In this document: positions 1 to 8,311 of the stretch, piece by piece
How positions within the stretch are numbered: the stretch's first letter is position 1
How the letters are laid out: each line of letters begins with the position of its first letter
Assembly: GCF_014837235.1 (NCBI RefSeq)
Contig: NZ_JACYFT010000002.1
Coordinates: 558,001-622,000, forward strand
Origin: Limnohabitans radicicola
Lineage (GTDB): Bacteria; Pseudomonadota; Gammaproteobacteria; Burkholderiales; Burkholderiaceae_C
Direction of reading: 5' to 3'
DNA length: 64,000 nucleotides
Made by a program: the position numbers and the translations under genes
The notes under the pieces: model-generated
Told to the model about the DNA's origin: nothing
Database searches by the model: none
The model's input: the letters and a program-made list of their open reading frames with translations, nothing else

Positions 1-549
1 GGAGTCTGGCACTCGGACACCACCTATCTGGAAACACCGCCCATGGGTTCCATGCTCTTGGCGCGCGAGATTCCGCCCTTTGGTGGGGACACCCTGTTTG
101 CCAGCCAGTGCGCCGCTTACGAGGCTTTGTCGGACACCATGCAGCGCATGCTGGAGGGCTTGCGGGGCATCAACAGCTCGGCCAAGGCCGATGTCTCCAA
201 GACCCGCGAGGACCGCCTCAAGACCGATGGCAAGGCTTCGGCACCCAAGGACTTCACCAGCAGTCACCCCGTGGTGCGCACCCATCCCGAGACCGGTCGC
301 AAAGCCCTGTATGTGAACGTGGCCCACACCTCGGGCATCGAAGGCCTCACCGATGCCGAGAGCGCTTCGCTACTGAACTTTTTGTTCCAACACCAGGTCA
401 AGCCTGAGTTCACCTGCCGTTGGGCCTGGGAGGTCGATGCACTGGCCTTTTGGGACAACCGCTGCGCGCAGCACAACCCGATCAACGACTACCACGGTTA
501 CCGCCGTGTTTTGCACCGCATCACGCTCCAGGGCGACAAGCCGGTTTGA
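1..549 (+). CDS. TauD/TfdA-family Fe(II)/2-oxoglutarate dioxygenase, C-terminal part
   Basis: The reading frame is open from the first base, so the 5' end lies outside the window; 182 residues are visible. It begins with WHSD, which carries the HxD pair of iron ligands of the TauD/TfdA family. Near the C-terminus are a histidine in AQHNPINDY and an arginine-rich RRVLHRITL segment, where the family places its distal iron ligand and the 2-oxoglutarate-binding arginine. Family members use Fe(II), O2 and 2-oxoglutarate to hydroxylate small substrates such as taurine, alkyl sulfates or phenoxyacetates. The substrate cannot be told from this fragment. The next gene starts 20 bp downstream and is probably co-transcribed. 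Confidence 0.88.
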   Translation, partial: GVWHSDTTYLETPPMGSMLLAREIPPFGGDTLFASQCAAYEALSDTMQRMLEGLRGINSSAKADVSKTREDRLKTDGKASAPKDFTSSHPVVRTHPETGRKALYVNVAHTSGIEGLTDAESASLLNFLFQHQVKPEFTCRWAWEVDALAFWDNRCAQHNPINDYHGYRRVLHRITLQGDKPV

Positions 550-569
550 GTTTTCAGAGCATTCACACC

Positions 570-1184
570 ATGGTTGAGCCCGCTCAGAGCCCTGACAGCA
601 CACCCCCTTCGTTCGAGCTTCGGGGCCACCGCTTCAAGCCGCTGCGTTGGCAGGAGATGAGCGAAGCCCAGCAGGCCATGACGCGCGCCGTGCTGGGCGG
701 TCAGCGCGGTGCGATGCAGGGCCCTTACAACGTGCTGCTGCGCAGCCCCGAAGTCGGCAACCTGGCGCAGCAGTTCGGGGCGCACACGCGCTTTCAGTCT
801 TCCTTGCCGCTGGCCTTGAACGAGTTGGCCATCTTGATGATGGCGCGCCACTGGACCGCGCAGTTTGTCTGGTGGGCGCACCGCCGCATTGCCCAGGAGG
901 CGGGCTTGCCCGTGGACCTGATCGCGAGCATTGCACAGGGCAGGGCAGTGCCCCAGGGTTTGGCCCCCGAGGTGTTGGCGGTGCAACGGTTTTGCGCCGA
1001 GTTGATCGCAGATCGAAAAGTCGGCGATGCCACATACGCGGATGCCGTGGCCCATTTTGGTGAGCGTGGTGTGGTCGATCTGATGGCCACCCTGGCTTAT
1101 TACACCTTGGTGTGCATGGCGCTGAATGTGGACGGTTACCCTTTGCCTGAAGGCGTTCAGCCGGAGCTGCAAGCACTGGCTTGA
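570..1184 (+). CDS. Carboxymuconolactone decarboxylase (AhpD-like) family protein
   Basis: The predicted protein has 204 residues. I chose the ATG 20 bp after the preceding stop codon; the frame is open further upstream, but that part overlaps the dioxygenase gene. Residues about 45-160 are helical and carry the family-type block ELAILMMARHW (about 85-95) followed by a QFVWWAHRRIAQEAGL stretch. This resembles the carboxymuconolactone decarboxylase subgroup in which the CxxC pair of AhpD peroxidases is absent; no CxxC is present here. Proteins of this type are often found beside catabolic oxygenases, but their reactions are mostly untested. Family membership is fairly sure; the reaction is unknown. 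Confidence 0.72.
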   Translation: MVEPAQSPDSTPPSFELRGHRFKPLRWQEMSEAQQAMTRAVLGGQRGAMQGPYNVLLRSPEVGNLAQQFGAHTRFQSSLPLALNELAILMMARHWTAQFVWWAHRRIAQEAGLPVDLIASIAQGRAVPQGLAPEVLAVQRFCAELIADRKVGDATYADAVAHFGERGVVDLMATLAYYTLVCMALNVDGYPLPEGVQPELQALA

Positions 1185-1278
1185 ACCCGGCTGACGGCGA
1201 TAACCCTACAAATCACCTTGGTGACTTTCATGGGCGGTGCTTGGGTCTTTAATCTTGATCTTCATCAAGGAGACTGCC

Positions 1279-2514
1279 GTGAAATTGAAGTTCGTGAATC
1301 ACTCCCTCCAAAAAGCCACCGTGGCCTTGAGCCTGACCCTGTCGGGCCTGGCAATGGCGCAAGCGCCTGCCGCGCCGCCTGCATCGGCCATCCCACCCAC
1401 CTGGGCTCAAGGTCGCACAGCGGAGCAGGCTGCACTGAACCTGGTGCCCCACCCACCAGGCATGACCGCATTGCCTGCCAGCGATATCCCGACCGACAAA
1501 CTCAAGGTGCCCGCCGGCTTCAAGGCCGAGCTGTGGGCCTCGGGCATGCCCAATGCGCGCTCGATGGTGGAAACGCCCAAGGGCACCCTGTTTGTCGGCA
1601 CGCGATTCCCCGGCAACGTGTATGCCGTGGTTGAAAAAGACGGCAAGCGCGAAGTCAAGACCATCGCCAAAGGCTTGCATCGCCCCAACGGTGTGGCGTT
1701 CAAGGACGGCGCTTTGTACGTGGCCGAGCTCTCGCGCATCATCCGTTACGACAACATCGAAGCCAACCTGGACAACCCACCTGCGCCCGTGGTCGTGTTT
1801 GATGCACTGCCCAAGGATGAGCCGCACGGCTGGAAGTTCATGAAGCTCAGCCCTGATGGCAACTACCTGTACTTCCAGATTGGCACACCAGCCAACATCA
1901 CGGTGCAGCCGGTCACGCACGCCGTCATCGTGCGCTTGAACCTCAAGACCAATATCCTTGAAACGGTGGCCCATGGCGTGCGCAACAGCGTGGGCATGGA
2001 CTTCCACCCCACCACCAAAGAGCTGTGGTTCACCAACAATGCGCGTGACTGGGTGAACGATGATCTGCCCAACGACACGCTGCACCGCGTGACCCGCAAA
2101 GGCATGAATTTTGGTTATCCGTTCTGCCACCAGGGCGATTTGCTGGACATCGATTTTGGCAAAGGCCGCTCTTGCGATGAGTTCGACAAGCCCGTGCTGA
2201 AGATTGGCCCCCACGTGGCGGCGCTGGGCATGCGTTTCTACACGGGCAAGCAGTACCCCGCCGAGTACAAGCACAACATCTTTATCGCTGAGCACGGCTC
2301 CTGGAACCGCACCAAAAAGTCGGGTTTTGATGTGGTGCGCGTGGCGCTGGACGCCAAGGGCAATGTGACCAAAAAAGAGGTGTTCGTCTCGGGTTGGTTG
2401 CAGGGCGATGACTTCTGGGGGCGTCCTGCCGATGTGCATGTCATGAAAGACGGCTCGATGCTGGTCTCGGACGACGTGGCTGGCGCTATCTTCCGCATCT
2501 CGTACGCCAAGTGA
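1279..2514 (+). CDS. Secreted sorbosone/glucose dehydrogenase-like beta-propeller protein
   Basis: The predicted protein has 411 residues. I chose the GTG start because AAGGAG lies six bases before it and because the product then begins with a classic signal peptide ending in LAMA, so the mature protein should be periplasmic. The body resembles the glucose/sorbosone dehydrogenase family: a six-bladed propeller with RPNGVAF, NARDWVNDD, AEHGSWNR and a C-terminal GRPADVHV block. Related enzymes oxidise sugars or other aldehydes and alcohols with PQQ, but many relatives have no known substrate, and PQQ use here is inferred. The cytochrome c gene follows with a one-base overlap, which fits electron transfer from this enzyme to that cytochrome. 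Confidence 0.82.
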   Translation: MKLKFVNHSLQKATVALSLTLSGLAMAQAPAAPPASAIPPTWAQGRTAEQAALNLVPHPPGMTALPASDIPTDKLKVPAGFKAELWASGMPNARSMVETPKGTLFVGTRFPGNVYAVVEKDGKREVKTIAKGLHRPNGVAFKDGALYVAELSRIIRYDNIEANLDNPPAPVVVFDALPKDEPHGWKFMKLSPDGNYLYFQIGTPANITVQPVTHAVIVRLNLKTNILETVAHGVRNSVGMDFHPTTKELWFTNNARDWVNDDLPNDTLHRVTRKGMNFGYPFCHQGDLLDIDFGKGRSCDEFDKPVLKIGPHVAALGMRFYTGKQYPAEYKHNIFIAEHGSWNRTKKSGFDVVRVALDAKGNVTKKEVFVSGWLQGDDFWGRPADVHVMKDGSMLVSDDVAGAIFRISYAK

Positions 2515-3110
2515 TGTCGCGTCGCTGGTCCAAGGCCATTCAGGGAATGGCCTTTTTCATGTGCGCGCTGGGCAGTGTGCCCAGCCTCGCCGCCCCCGAT
2601 GCCGTGGCTGGCAAGGCCAAAGCCCAGCTGTGTGCGGCTTGCCATGGTGAAAACGGCGTGTCTGCCTTGCTAGGATTTCCGCATCTGGCCGCGCAGCCGC
2701 AGCTGTCGATCTTCTACCAACTGCTGCAGTTTCGTGACCAACGCCGCAAGGGTGGTGGCATGGAGGGCATTGCCGCCACGCTGAGCGAGCAGGACATGCG
2801 TGACCTTGCGGCGCACTATGCATCGCTGCCGCCGCCGCCTCCAGTGGCCGGTGGCGATGCCGCCAAGATCGCACGGGGTCAGCAGATTGCTCAGCAGCAA
2901 TACTGCTCGTCTTGCCACGGCGCGCAACTGCAAGGGCAAAAGCATGTGCCGCGCCTGGCGGGGCAGTCGAGCGAGTATTTTGTTCAGCAACTGCGTCACT
3001 TGCGCAGTGGCGCCCGTGCCGACATGGATGGCACCATGGCCAGTGCCGCCCGCAGCCTGACGGACGAAGAAATCGAAGCGATGGCCGTCTACACGCGCAG
3101 CTTGCCCTGA
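2514..3110 (+). CDS. Diheme cytochrome c (c553/c4-like)
   Basis: The predicted protein has 198 residues. Its ATG shares a base with the preceding stop codon (TGATG); a GTG three bases earlier is the other possible start. A signal peptide covers about residues 1-27. Two CxxCH heme c sites are visible, CAACH at 40-44 and CSSCH at 131-135, each in one half of a duplicated domain, with methionines near 83 and 175 as likely axial ligands. The architecture matches periplasmic cytochromes of the c4/c553 type that shuttle electrons from dehydrogenases to terminal oxidases. Translational coupling to the sorbosone-dehydrogenase-like gene suggests that it accepts electrons from that enzyme. Confidence 0.88.
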   Translation: MSRRWSKAIQGMAFFMCALGSVPSLAAPDAVAGKAKAQLCAACHGENGVSALLGFPHLAAQPQLSIFYQLLQFRDQRRKGGGMEGIAATLSEQDMRDLAAHYASLPPPPPVAGGDAAKIARGQQIAQQQYCSSCHGAQLQGQKHVPRLAGQSSEYFVQQLRHLRSGARADMDGTMASAARSLTDEEIEAMAVYTRSLP

Positions 3111-3125
3111 ACCCGCGTGTTTGAA

Positions 3126-3149
3126 GCCTGGGCGCCCCGGCGCTCAGGC
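3126..3149. terminator. Hairpin between convergent genes, possible terminator
   Basis: A 9-bp stem with one G-U pair and a CCCCGG loop sits between the ends of the cytochrome gene and the oppositely oriented exonuclease gene. The T-run that follows on the plus strand is weak (ATTTCAG), so termination efficiency is uncertain. Confidence 0.4.
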
Positions 3150-3157
3150 ATTTCAGT

Positions 3158-3757
3158 TCAGTCAGCCAAGCCCAAAGCCTGCCAGACCCGAATGGCGGCA
3201 TAGGCATCGTTGGCCGCATAGACCAGCTGCGCTTCCGTGAGCCGCTCATTGGCCCAGTTGCTCGTGGCGGCTTTTTTGGATTTGATGAAGCGCTGGTTGA
3301 ACAGCACCGCCACTGCACCCTTGACGCCCATGTCCTTGCGGTAGCCGCGTTGGTGGAACACGGTGTTGAGTTCCAGAATGCCTTCGGGCTCAATGCCCAG
3401 CTTCTGGACGATGCGTTTGCGGTCGTCGCCCAGGCCAAACCCGGCTTTGACGATGCCTGGCCGTGCCAGCAGCTCGGCGGCCACAGCGCGGCATTCGGGG
3501 TCGTGCAGCTGAAACACCCAGGCCCGCTCGGACGTCGACAGCTGCAGGATGTGCGGACCGTCCGACGCTTCACCGACCCGGAAGGTGGGTTTGGATTCGG
3601 TGTCAAAACCCCAGGCACGGGCCGTGGCCAGTTGTGCCTGCGCCTGCCGTGCCTGTTCCCCGGTGCTGACCAGATGGATGCGGTCCAGGTTCAGCCGCTC
3701 AAAGGGAGGCAACAGGGCGATGGCGTCCTTATCGGGGGTGGGCAGGCGTGCATTCAT
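3158..3757 (-). CDS. 3'-5' exonuclease domain protein (DEDD superfamily, RNase D-like)
   Basis: The predicted protein has 199 residues. I chose the internal ATG (MNARLPTP) because the longer frame would run into the neighbouring monooxygenase gene and begins with low-complexity residues. Exo I is seen as FDTES (Asp52, Glu54), exo II near Asp111-Asp112, and exo III as YAANDAY (Tyr180, Asp184), which together make the metal-binding DEDDy site. There is no HRDC or polymerase domain, so this is a stand-alone exonuclease domain. The substrate, DNA or RNA, cannot be decided. It lies 19 bp downstream of the monooxygenase gene on the same strand but has no obvious link to catabolism. Confidence 0.86.
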   Translation of the reverse strand: MNARLPTPDKDAIALLPPFERLNLDRIHLVSTGEQARQAQAQLATARAWGFDTESKPTFRVGEASDGPHILQLSTSERAWVFQLHDPECRAVAAELLARPGIVKAGFGLGDDRKRIVQKLGIEPEGILELNTVFHQRGYRKDMGVKGAVAVLFNQRFIKSKKAATSNWANERLTEAQLVYAANDAYAAIRVWQALGLAD

Positions 3758-3776
3758 GTGGGCGGGGCTCGTGTGT

Positions 3777-5450
3777 TCAGGCACGCACTGTAACGCCGTG
3801 TCCGAGCACCTGGGCCAGCACGGCCTGCGCCTGCTGCACATCGTGTCCGCGCCAGGCGACGATCTGGTCTGGGCGGATCAAGACCATGGGCGCTTCGTAG
3901 AGCGCCAAAATCTCGCCGCTGGTCTGGTGCACGACTTTCAAATCCACGTCCATGGCCGCCGCTGCGTTTTCAAAGGCGGTGGTGTCGGCCCGCTCGGGGC
4001 CCAGCACCAGCAAGGTCCACTCGGTGTGGAAGGTGTCAAAGAGCGAGCGGCCATCGGGCAGCCAGGCATGGGGTGGCCTGCCGCCCGGTGTGGCGCAGGG
4101 GGTGTAGCTGTTGGCCGCATCGGGCGGGGCTGTGGTGCCATCGCCCACGATGATGGGGCTGGCGTCGTAGCGCCCGCCAAAGGTCACGCCCGGGATGTTG
4201 AATTCGCGCCGCACATGGCCGTTGAGGTAGTCGCTGGCCACAGCCCGGGCAGCCTCGCCTTGAGGGCTGTCGTGTTCTAGTTCGGGGGCAGCCTCAAACA
4301 GGCCGATCGAATCGGCAAACTGGCGCGCATAGCCGGTGTTTCGCACAGCCAGCGGGTGGCGCTCAAGCTGGTAGCTGTCCAGCAAGGCGGCCGGGGCCTG
4401 ACCCTTGAGCACGCTCGCCAGCTTCCAGCCGAGGTTGACGGCGTCTTCAACCGCGGTGTTGTAGCCCAGGCCCCCGGTGGGAGTGAACAGGTGCGCCGCA
4501 TCGCCACCCAAAAACACGCGGCCTTGCTGAAAGGACTCGGCGACCAGAGCGTGCCCGGCCATCCAGGTCGCCATCGAGAGGATGTCGATGTCGATGGCTT
4601 GACCAAAAGCCTGGGCAAACAAGCGCCGCGCATCGACTTCGGTGAGTGCCTCGGTGGCCGCATCGTCGGCCATCTGGATGTGGAAGGCGAACTCGCTCAC
4701 ACCATCCACTGACATGATGAAGGCGCGCAGTTCGGGGTTGACCACCACGTACATCCAGGCGCGGTCATTGGGGTTGCGGGCATAGAAGTCGGGGGCCTTG
4801 AGGTAGACCGCCAGCATCTTGCCGCCCATGAACTTGCGCTTGAAGCCGGTGGCACCGCCCCAGGCGATGCCCAGCTGGTGGCGCACCATGCTGCGGGCAC
4901 CGTCTGCGCCCACCAGATAAGCGGCTTGGACATTCAGCTGTTCTTCGCCATTGACCGATTGCACCCAGGCGTCGATGCCATCACCCGTGTCTTGGAACGA
5001 TGTGAGTTGCCAGCCGTAGCGCATCTCGACGCTGGCTTGCTGCTGTGCATGCTGGTGCAAGCAGACCTCGACGTATTTTTGTGACACACGGTGCGGCAAT
5101 TCGGCGGCGCTCCAGGAGCCCGACATGGCCTTGATGGCCTTTGGTGCAGCGGCGGCGGTGGGCAAGCGCAGGCGGGCCAACTCAGTGCCCGCAAAGCGCG
5201 TCAGGTAGGCGATGTCGGTGGCGTGGTCGGGTGGCAAGCCCATGCTGCGGATCTCATGCGCAAAGCCCAGTCGCCGGAAATGCTCCATGGTGCGCGCCTG
5301 CGTGGCGTTGGCTTGCGGGTTGAAGGCTGTGCCGGGTTTGGCGTCCACCAGCAGGCAGCGGATGTTGCGCCTGCCCAGCTCGATGGCCAGCATCAGCCCG
5401 CAAGGGCCGCCGCCTGCGATGAGGACATCGACGGTGAGTGTTGAAGCCAT
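3777..5450 (-). CDS. FAD-dependent aromatic monooxygenase (phenol hydroxylase type)
   Basis: The predicted protein has 557 residues. The N-terminus carries the FAD dinucleotide-binding motif GGGPCG (13-18), followed by a DAKPGTAFNPQAN segment. A DGARSMVRHQLG block and the ribityl-binding GGDAAHLFTPTGGLG motif come later. This is the order seen in group A flavoprotein hydroxylases such as MhpA, TfdB and resorcinol hydroxylases, which use NAD(P)H and O2 to hydroxylate a phenolic ring. It is last of the catabolic genes in its operon, 36 bp after the ring-cleavage dioxygenase, and could make that enzyme's di- or trihydroxylated substrate. The exact substrate is not deducible. Confidence 0.88.
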   Translation of the reverse strand: MASTLTVDVLIAGGGPCGLMLAIELGRRNIRCLLVDAKPGTAFNPQANATQARTMEHFRRLGFAHEIRSMGLPPDHATDIAYLTRFAGTELARLRLPTAAAAPKAIKAMSGSWSAAELPHRVSQKYVEVCLHQHAQQQASVEMRYGWQLTSFQDTGDGIDAWVQSVNGEEQLNVQAAYLVGADGARSMVRHQLGIAWGGATGFKRKFMGGKMLAVYLKAPDFYARNPNDRAWMYVVVNPELRAFIMSVDGVSEFAFHIQMADDAATEALTEVDARRLFAQAFGQAIDIDILSMATWMAGHALVAESFQQGRVFLGGDAAHLFTPTGGLGYNTAVEDAVNLGWKLASVLKGQAPAALLDSYQLERHPLAVRNTGYARQFADSIGLFEAAPELEHDSPQGEAARAVASDYLNGHVRREFNIPGVTFGGRYDASPIIVGDGTTAPPDAANSYTPCATPGGRPPHAWLPDGRSLFDTFHTEWTLLVLGPERADTTAFENAAAAMDVDLKVVHQTSGEILALYEAPMVLIRPDQIVAWRGHDVQQAQAVLAQVLGHGVTVRA

Positions 5451-5486
5451 AGGTTTTTTGCGGGAGGTGGGACAAGGAATTTCGCT

Positions 5487-6344
5487 TCAGTCTCCGCGGG
5501 CCAGCCGGATCGGCAGGTCAATCGCCAAGTACTGCGGGGGCAGCCCCAACCTAGCGGCAGTGGCCGTGTCGGATTCACTTTGGAAGTCGCAGACCAGCGA
5601 GGCACGCACGCCAAAAACGGCATCCTTGTCGAGCCAAGGGTCTGCCGCGTCAAACACTTCGGTGATCAGGCTGCGGTAGCCGGGCGCTTCCACAATGACG
5701 TGGTAGTGGGCCGGGCGCCAGGCGTCGCGGTGCGAGATGCGCAGCAGCTCGCCCACCGGGCCGTCGGTGGGCACCAGGTAGGGGCGTGGCCGAATGGTGG
5801 CCAGCTCAAAGCAGCCATCGGCTTGCACCTTGATCTGGCAGCGCAGGTTGTCTTGCGGCTGGCTGTCGTCCATCTGCCAATACATGCCGTTGTCGGCGTT
5901 TTGCCAAAAGTCGATGCTGGCCTCGGGCAGTGGCTGGCCGTGGATGTCGGTCACGCGGCCTCGGATCAGCACCGCTTCGCCGGGGTTGTCACGAATCAGG
6001 TTGGCACCGTTGTCCATCCAGGGGGAGCCCCGCGTGTGGAAGGGGCCGAGCACGCTGCCTTCGGTGGCGCCTGGCCTGGCGGCCAGCAAGTCCACCAATG
6101 ACGACAGCCCCAGCACATCGGATAACAGGGTGAACTCGCTGCGCGATGGGCTGCTGATCTCGGCGGCGCGGTGCAAAAAGCCAATGCCTTCACGCCACTC
6201 CTCGTGGGTCAGCTGGGTCTCTGTGGCAAAGGCGTGCAGGTGGTGCGCCAGTCGGTTGACCAGGTGTCTGAGCCGTTCATCGTCGATGTTCGCAAAGCTG
6301 TTTTTGACGGCGTCCGTCAGGTTGTCTCGGGTGATGTTTTTCAT
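5487..6344 (-). CDS. Intradiol ring-cleavage dioxygenase (catechol/hydroxyquinol 1,2-dioxygenase type)
   Basis: The predicted protein has 285 residues, close to hydroxyquinol 1,2-dioxygenases. An N-terminal helical dimerisation domain covers about residues 15-95 and the catalytic beta-sandwich follows. The four Fe(III) ligands are all identifiable: Tyr155 (NADNGMY), Tyr189 (RPRPY), His213 and His215 (AHYH). The enzyme inserts O2 between the two hydroxylated carbons of a catecholic ring, giving a muconate or maleylacetate-type product. The choice between catechol and hydroxyquinol is inferred only from overall resemblance and from the neighbouring hydroxylase. No maleylacetate reductase or muconate cycloisomerase lies beside it. 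Confidence 0.9.
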   Translation of the reverse strand: MKNITRDNLTDAVKNSFANIDDERLRHLVNRLAHHLHAFATETQLTHEEWREGIGFLHRAAEISSPSRSEFTLLSDVLGLSSLVDLLAARPGATEGSVLGPFHTRGSPWMDNGANLIRDNPGEAVLIRGRVTDIHGQPLPEASIDFWQNADNGMYWQMDDSQPQDNLRCQIKVQADGCFELATIRPRPYLVPTDGPVGELLRISHRDAWRPAHYHVIVEAPGYRSLITEVFDAADPWLDKDAVFGVRASLVCDFQSESDTATAARLGLPPQYLAIDLPIRLARGD

Positions 6345-6356
6345 GACAGGGCAGCT

Positions 6357-7226
6357 TCAGACGGCCAGCAGGCCGACTTGGTTGCGCAAGACACCAATGC
6401 CTTCGATGTCGATCTCGATGGTGTCGCCAGGCTGCATCCAAACCGGGGGCTTGCGCGCATAACCCACACCCGCAGGCGTGCCCATGACGATCACGTCGCC
6501 GGGCTCGAGCGTCATGCAAGCGGACATCATGGCGATCGTCGGGGCCACATGGAATACCATGTCGGTGGTGCTGGCGCTTTGCATCACCTGGCCGTTCAGG
6601 CGCGACTCGATGTGCAGGCCCACGCAGCCGGGCGGTAACTCGTCGGCGGTGACCAGGCAGGGGCCAAAGCCGCCGGTTTGGTCAAAGTTCTTGCCAACGG
6701 TCCACTGGGTGGTCTTGCGCTGGTAGTCGCGGAAGGTCGCGTCGTTGAAGCAAGCGTAGGCAAACACCGAGTCCAAGGCTTGGTCCTCGCTCACATTGCG
6801 CGTGGTTTTGCCGATCACCAGGGCCAGCTCGGCTTCGTAGTCGAGTGATGTGGAAATCGGAGGGATCGGGATGGTGCCGCCATGTGCCAGCAAAGACGAT
6901 GGGCCACGGAAAAAGATGGTGGGGTAGTCCGCCACCTTGTTGCCGCCTTCGGCGGCGTGGTCGTGGTAGTTAACGCCCAGGCAGATGATCTTGCTGGGCC
7001 GGGGCACGCAGGGCAGCAGGCTGACTTGGTTAAGCGGGGTGGCCGTGGCCTTGGCGGCATGCTCTGCAATGCTGGCCATCAGCGCCGCGTTGCCGCTGGC
7101 CAAGGCAAAAAAGTCGTTGATGCTGTCGGGGGCCTTGTCCATGCACTGGCGCATGTCGACCACGCCTTGGCCTTGCAAGACGCCGTAGCGGGTGAAGTGG
7201 TCGTGGGTGTAGCTGATGAGTCTCAT
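6357..7226 (-). CDS. Fumarylacetoacetate hydrolase family protein
   Basis: The predicted protein has 289 residues. I took the ATG of MRLISYTHDH rather than the upstream extension, because the extension has no family similarity and lies in the short gap after the transporter gene. The C-terminal two-thirds is the FAH fold, with divalent-metal ligands likely at Glu131 and Glu133 (DYEAELALVIGK) and Asp162 (ACFNDATFRD). Family members cleave C-C bonds in acylpyruvates, hydrate or decarboxylate oxo-acids, or isomerise them. Placed 12 bp before the ring-cleavage dioxygenase gene, it probably processes a product of ring opening, but which reaction it performs is open. Confidence 0.88.
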   Translation of the reverse strand: MRLISYTHDHFTRYGVLQGQGVVDMRQCMDKAPDSINDFFALASGNAALMASIAEHAAKATATPLNQVSLLPCVPRPSKIICLGVNYHDHAAEGGNKVADYPTIFFRGPSSLLAHGGTIPIPPISTSLDYEAELALVIGKTTRNVSEDQALDSVFAYACFNDATFRDYQRKTTQWTVGKNFDQTGGFGPCLVTADELPPGCVGLHIESRLNGQVMQSASTTDMVFHVAPTIAMMSACMTLEPGDVIVMGTPAGVGYARKPPVWMQPGDTIEIDIEGIGVLRNQVGLLAV

Positions 7227-7261
7227 GGGGGCTTTCTTTTGGAGAAATATGGGGTTGGGTG

Positions 7262-8215
7262 TCAGTCCACTTTGGCGCCGGTTTGCTGCACGACCTGGCC
7301 CCACTTTTTGGCTTCGGCGCTCAGGTAGGCATCGAGTGTGGGGCGGTCCATGCGCACGGTCTCCAGCGACTGTGCGGCAAAGCCTTCGTTCAAGGCCTTG
7401 TTTTGCAGGATTTTGTTGATTTCGGTGTTCAGACGGTCAAGAACTTCTTTGGGGGTGCCAGCGGGTGCCAGCATGGCAAACCAGGTGTTGGCTTCAAAGC
7501 CAGGGTAGCCCAGCTCGGCCACGGTGGGCACATCGGGCAGGGCGCTGCTGCGTTTGCTGCTGGTCACGGCCAGGGGCCGCACCTTGCCGGCTTTGGCCAG
7601 TTGCACCACGGGTGGAATGGAGGTGGAACCCACCGGCACCTGCCCACTGACCACCGCGTTGGCTGCCGAGGCCGGGGCGTGTGGGACGTGCAGGATGTCC
7701 ACTTTGGCCAGATTGCGGAACAGCAGCTCGGCCCCCAGATGGGTGGTGGTGCCGTTGCCTGACGATGCGTAGCTGAGTTTTTCGGTCGGGGCCAGGGTCA
7801 GCAATTCCTTGAGGCTGCTGGCCTTGACCGAGGGGTGCACGTAGAGGATGTTGGGCGAGACGGCGGCCATGGCCACGCCTGCGAGTTCTTTGCCGACGTC
7901 GTAACCGGCCTTGCTGTAGAGCGAAGGATTGACCGAGTAGGCCACGCTGTGCATGAGGAAGGTGTAGCCGTCAGGGGCAGAGCGCGCCACGGCCTGCGTG
8001 CCGATGTTGCCGCCTGCGCCGGGGCGGTTTTCGATCACCACCGCCTGGCCCATGGCCTCGGACAAAGGCTGACCCAAAGCACGGGCCACGATGTCGGTGG
8101 AGCTGCCCGGTGGGAAGGCCACCACGATCTTGATGGGTTTATCGGGGTAGGCGGCCTGCGCTGCCGATGCAGCCAAAGCCAGTCCAGCGAGCCACCATTT
8201 GAGCGAAGTTCTCAC
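7262..8215 (-). CDS. Bug-family (tripartite tricarboxylate transporter) solute-binding protein
   Basis: The predicted protein has 317 residues with a signal peptide ending in SAAQA, then YPDKPIKIVVAFPPGSSTD, the diagnostic N-terminus of Bug/TctC receptors. RPGAGGNIG and the C-terminal APAGTPKEVLDRLN block are also typical. Such proteins bind carboxylates or aromatic acids in the periplasm and deliver them to a TctAB-type membrane pair. No TctA or TctB gene is present in the window, as is common for the many orphan Bug proteins of Burkholderiales. As the first gene of the aromatic operon, it probably binds the compound degraded by the downstream enzymes. Confidence 0.93.
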   Translation of the reverse strand: MRTSLKWWLAGLALAASAAQAAYPDKPIKIVVAFPPGSSTDIVARALGQPLSEAMGQAVVIENRPGAGGNIGTQAVARSAPDGYTFLMHSVAYSVNPSLYSKAGYDVGKELAGVAMAAVSPNILYVHPSVKASSLKELLTLAPTEKLSYASSGNGTTTHLGAELLFRNLAKVDILHVPHAPASAANAVVSGQVPVGSTSIPPVVQLAKAGKVRPLAVTSSKRSSALPDVPTVAELGYPGFEANTWFAMLAPAGTPKEVLDRLNTEINKILQNKALNEGFAAQSLETVRMDRPTLDAYLSAEAKKWGQVVQQTGAKVD

Positions 8216-8311
8216 AGTCCATCTCCAGAGCAGGACATCTGCCAGGGCGCATGCTAGGGCAGAACCGTGTGGTCTGGTGTCGCGCGTGAGGCTTGGAGGA
8301 CGCCGCTCCGG

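Noticed and set aside
1213..1224. Short palindrome TCACCTTGGTGA as an operator
   Set aside because: It is only 12 bp, with a 5-bp stem and no repeat nearby; chance occurrence is likely.
7227..7304. N-terminal extension of the FAH-family gene
   Set aside because: The 26 extra residues have no similarity to the family and overlap the end of the upstream binding-protein gene.
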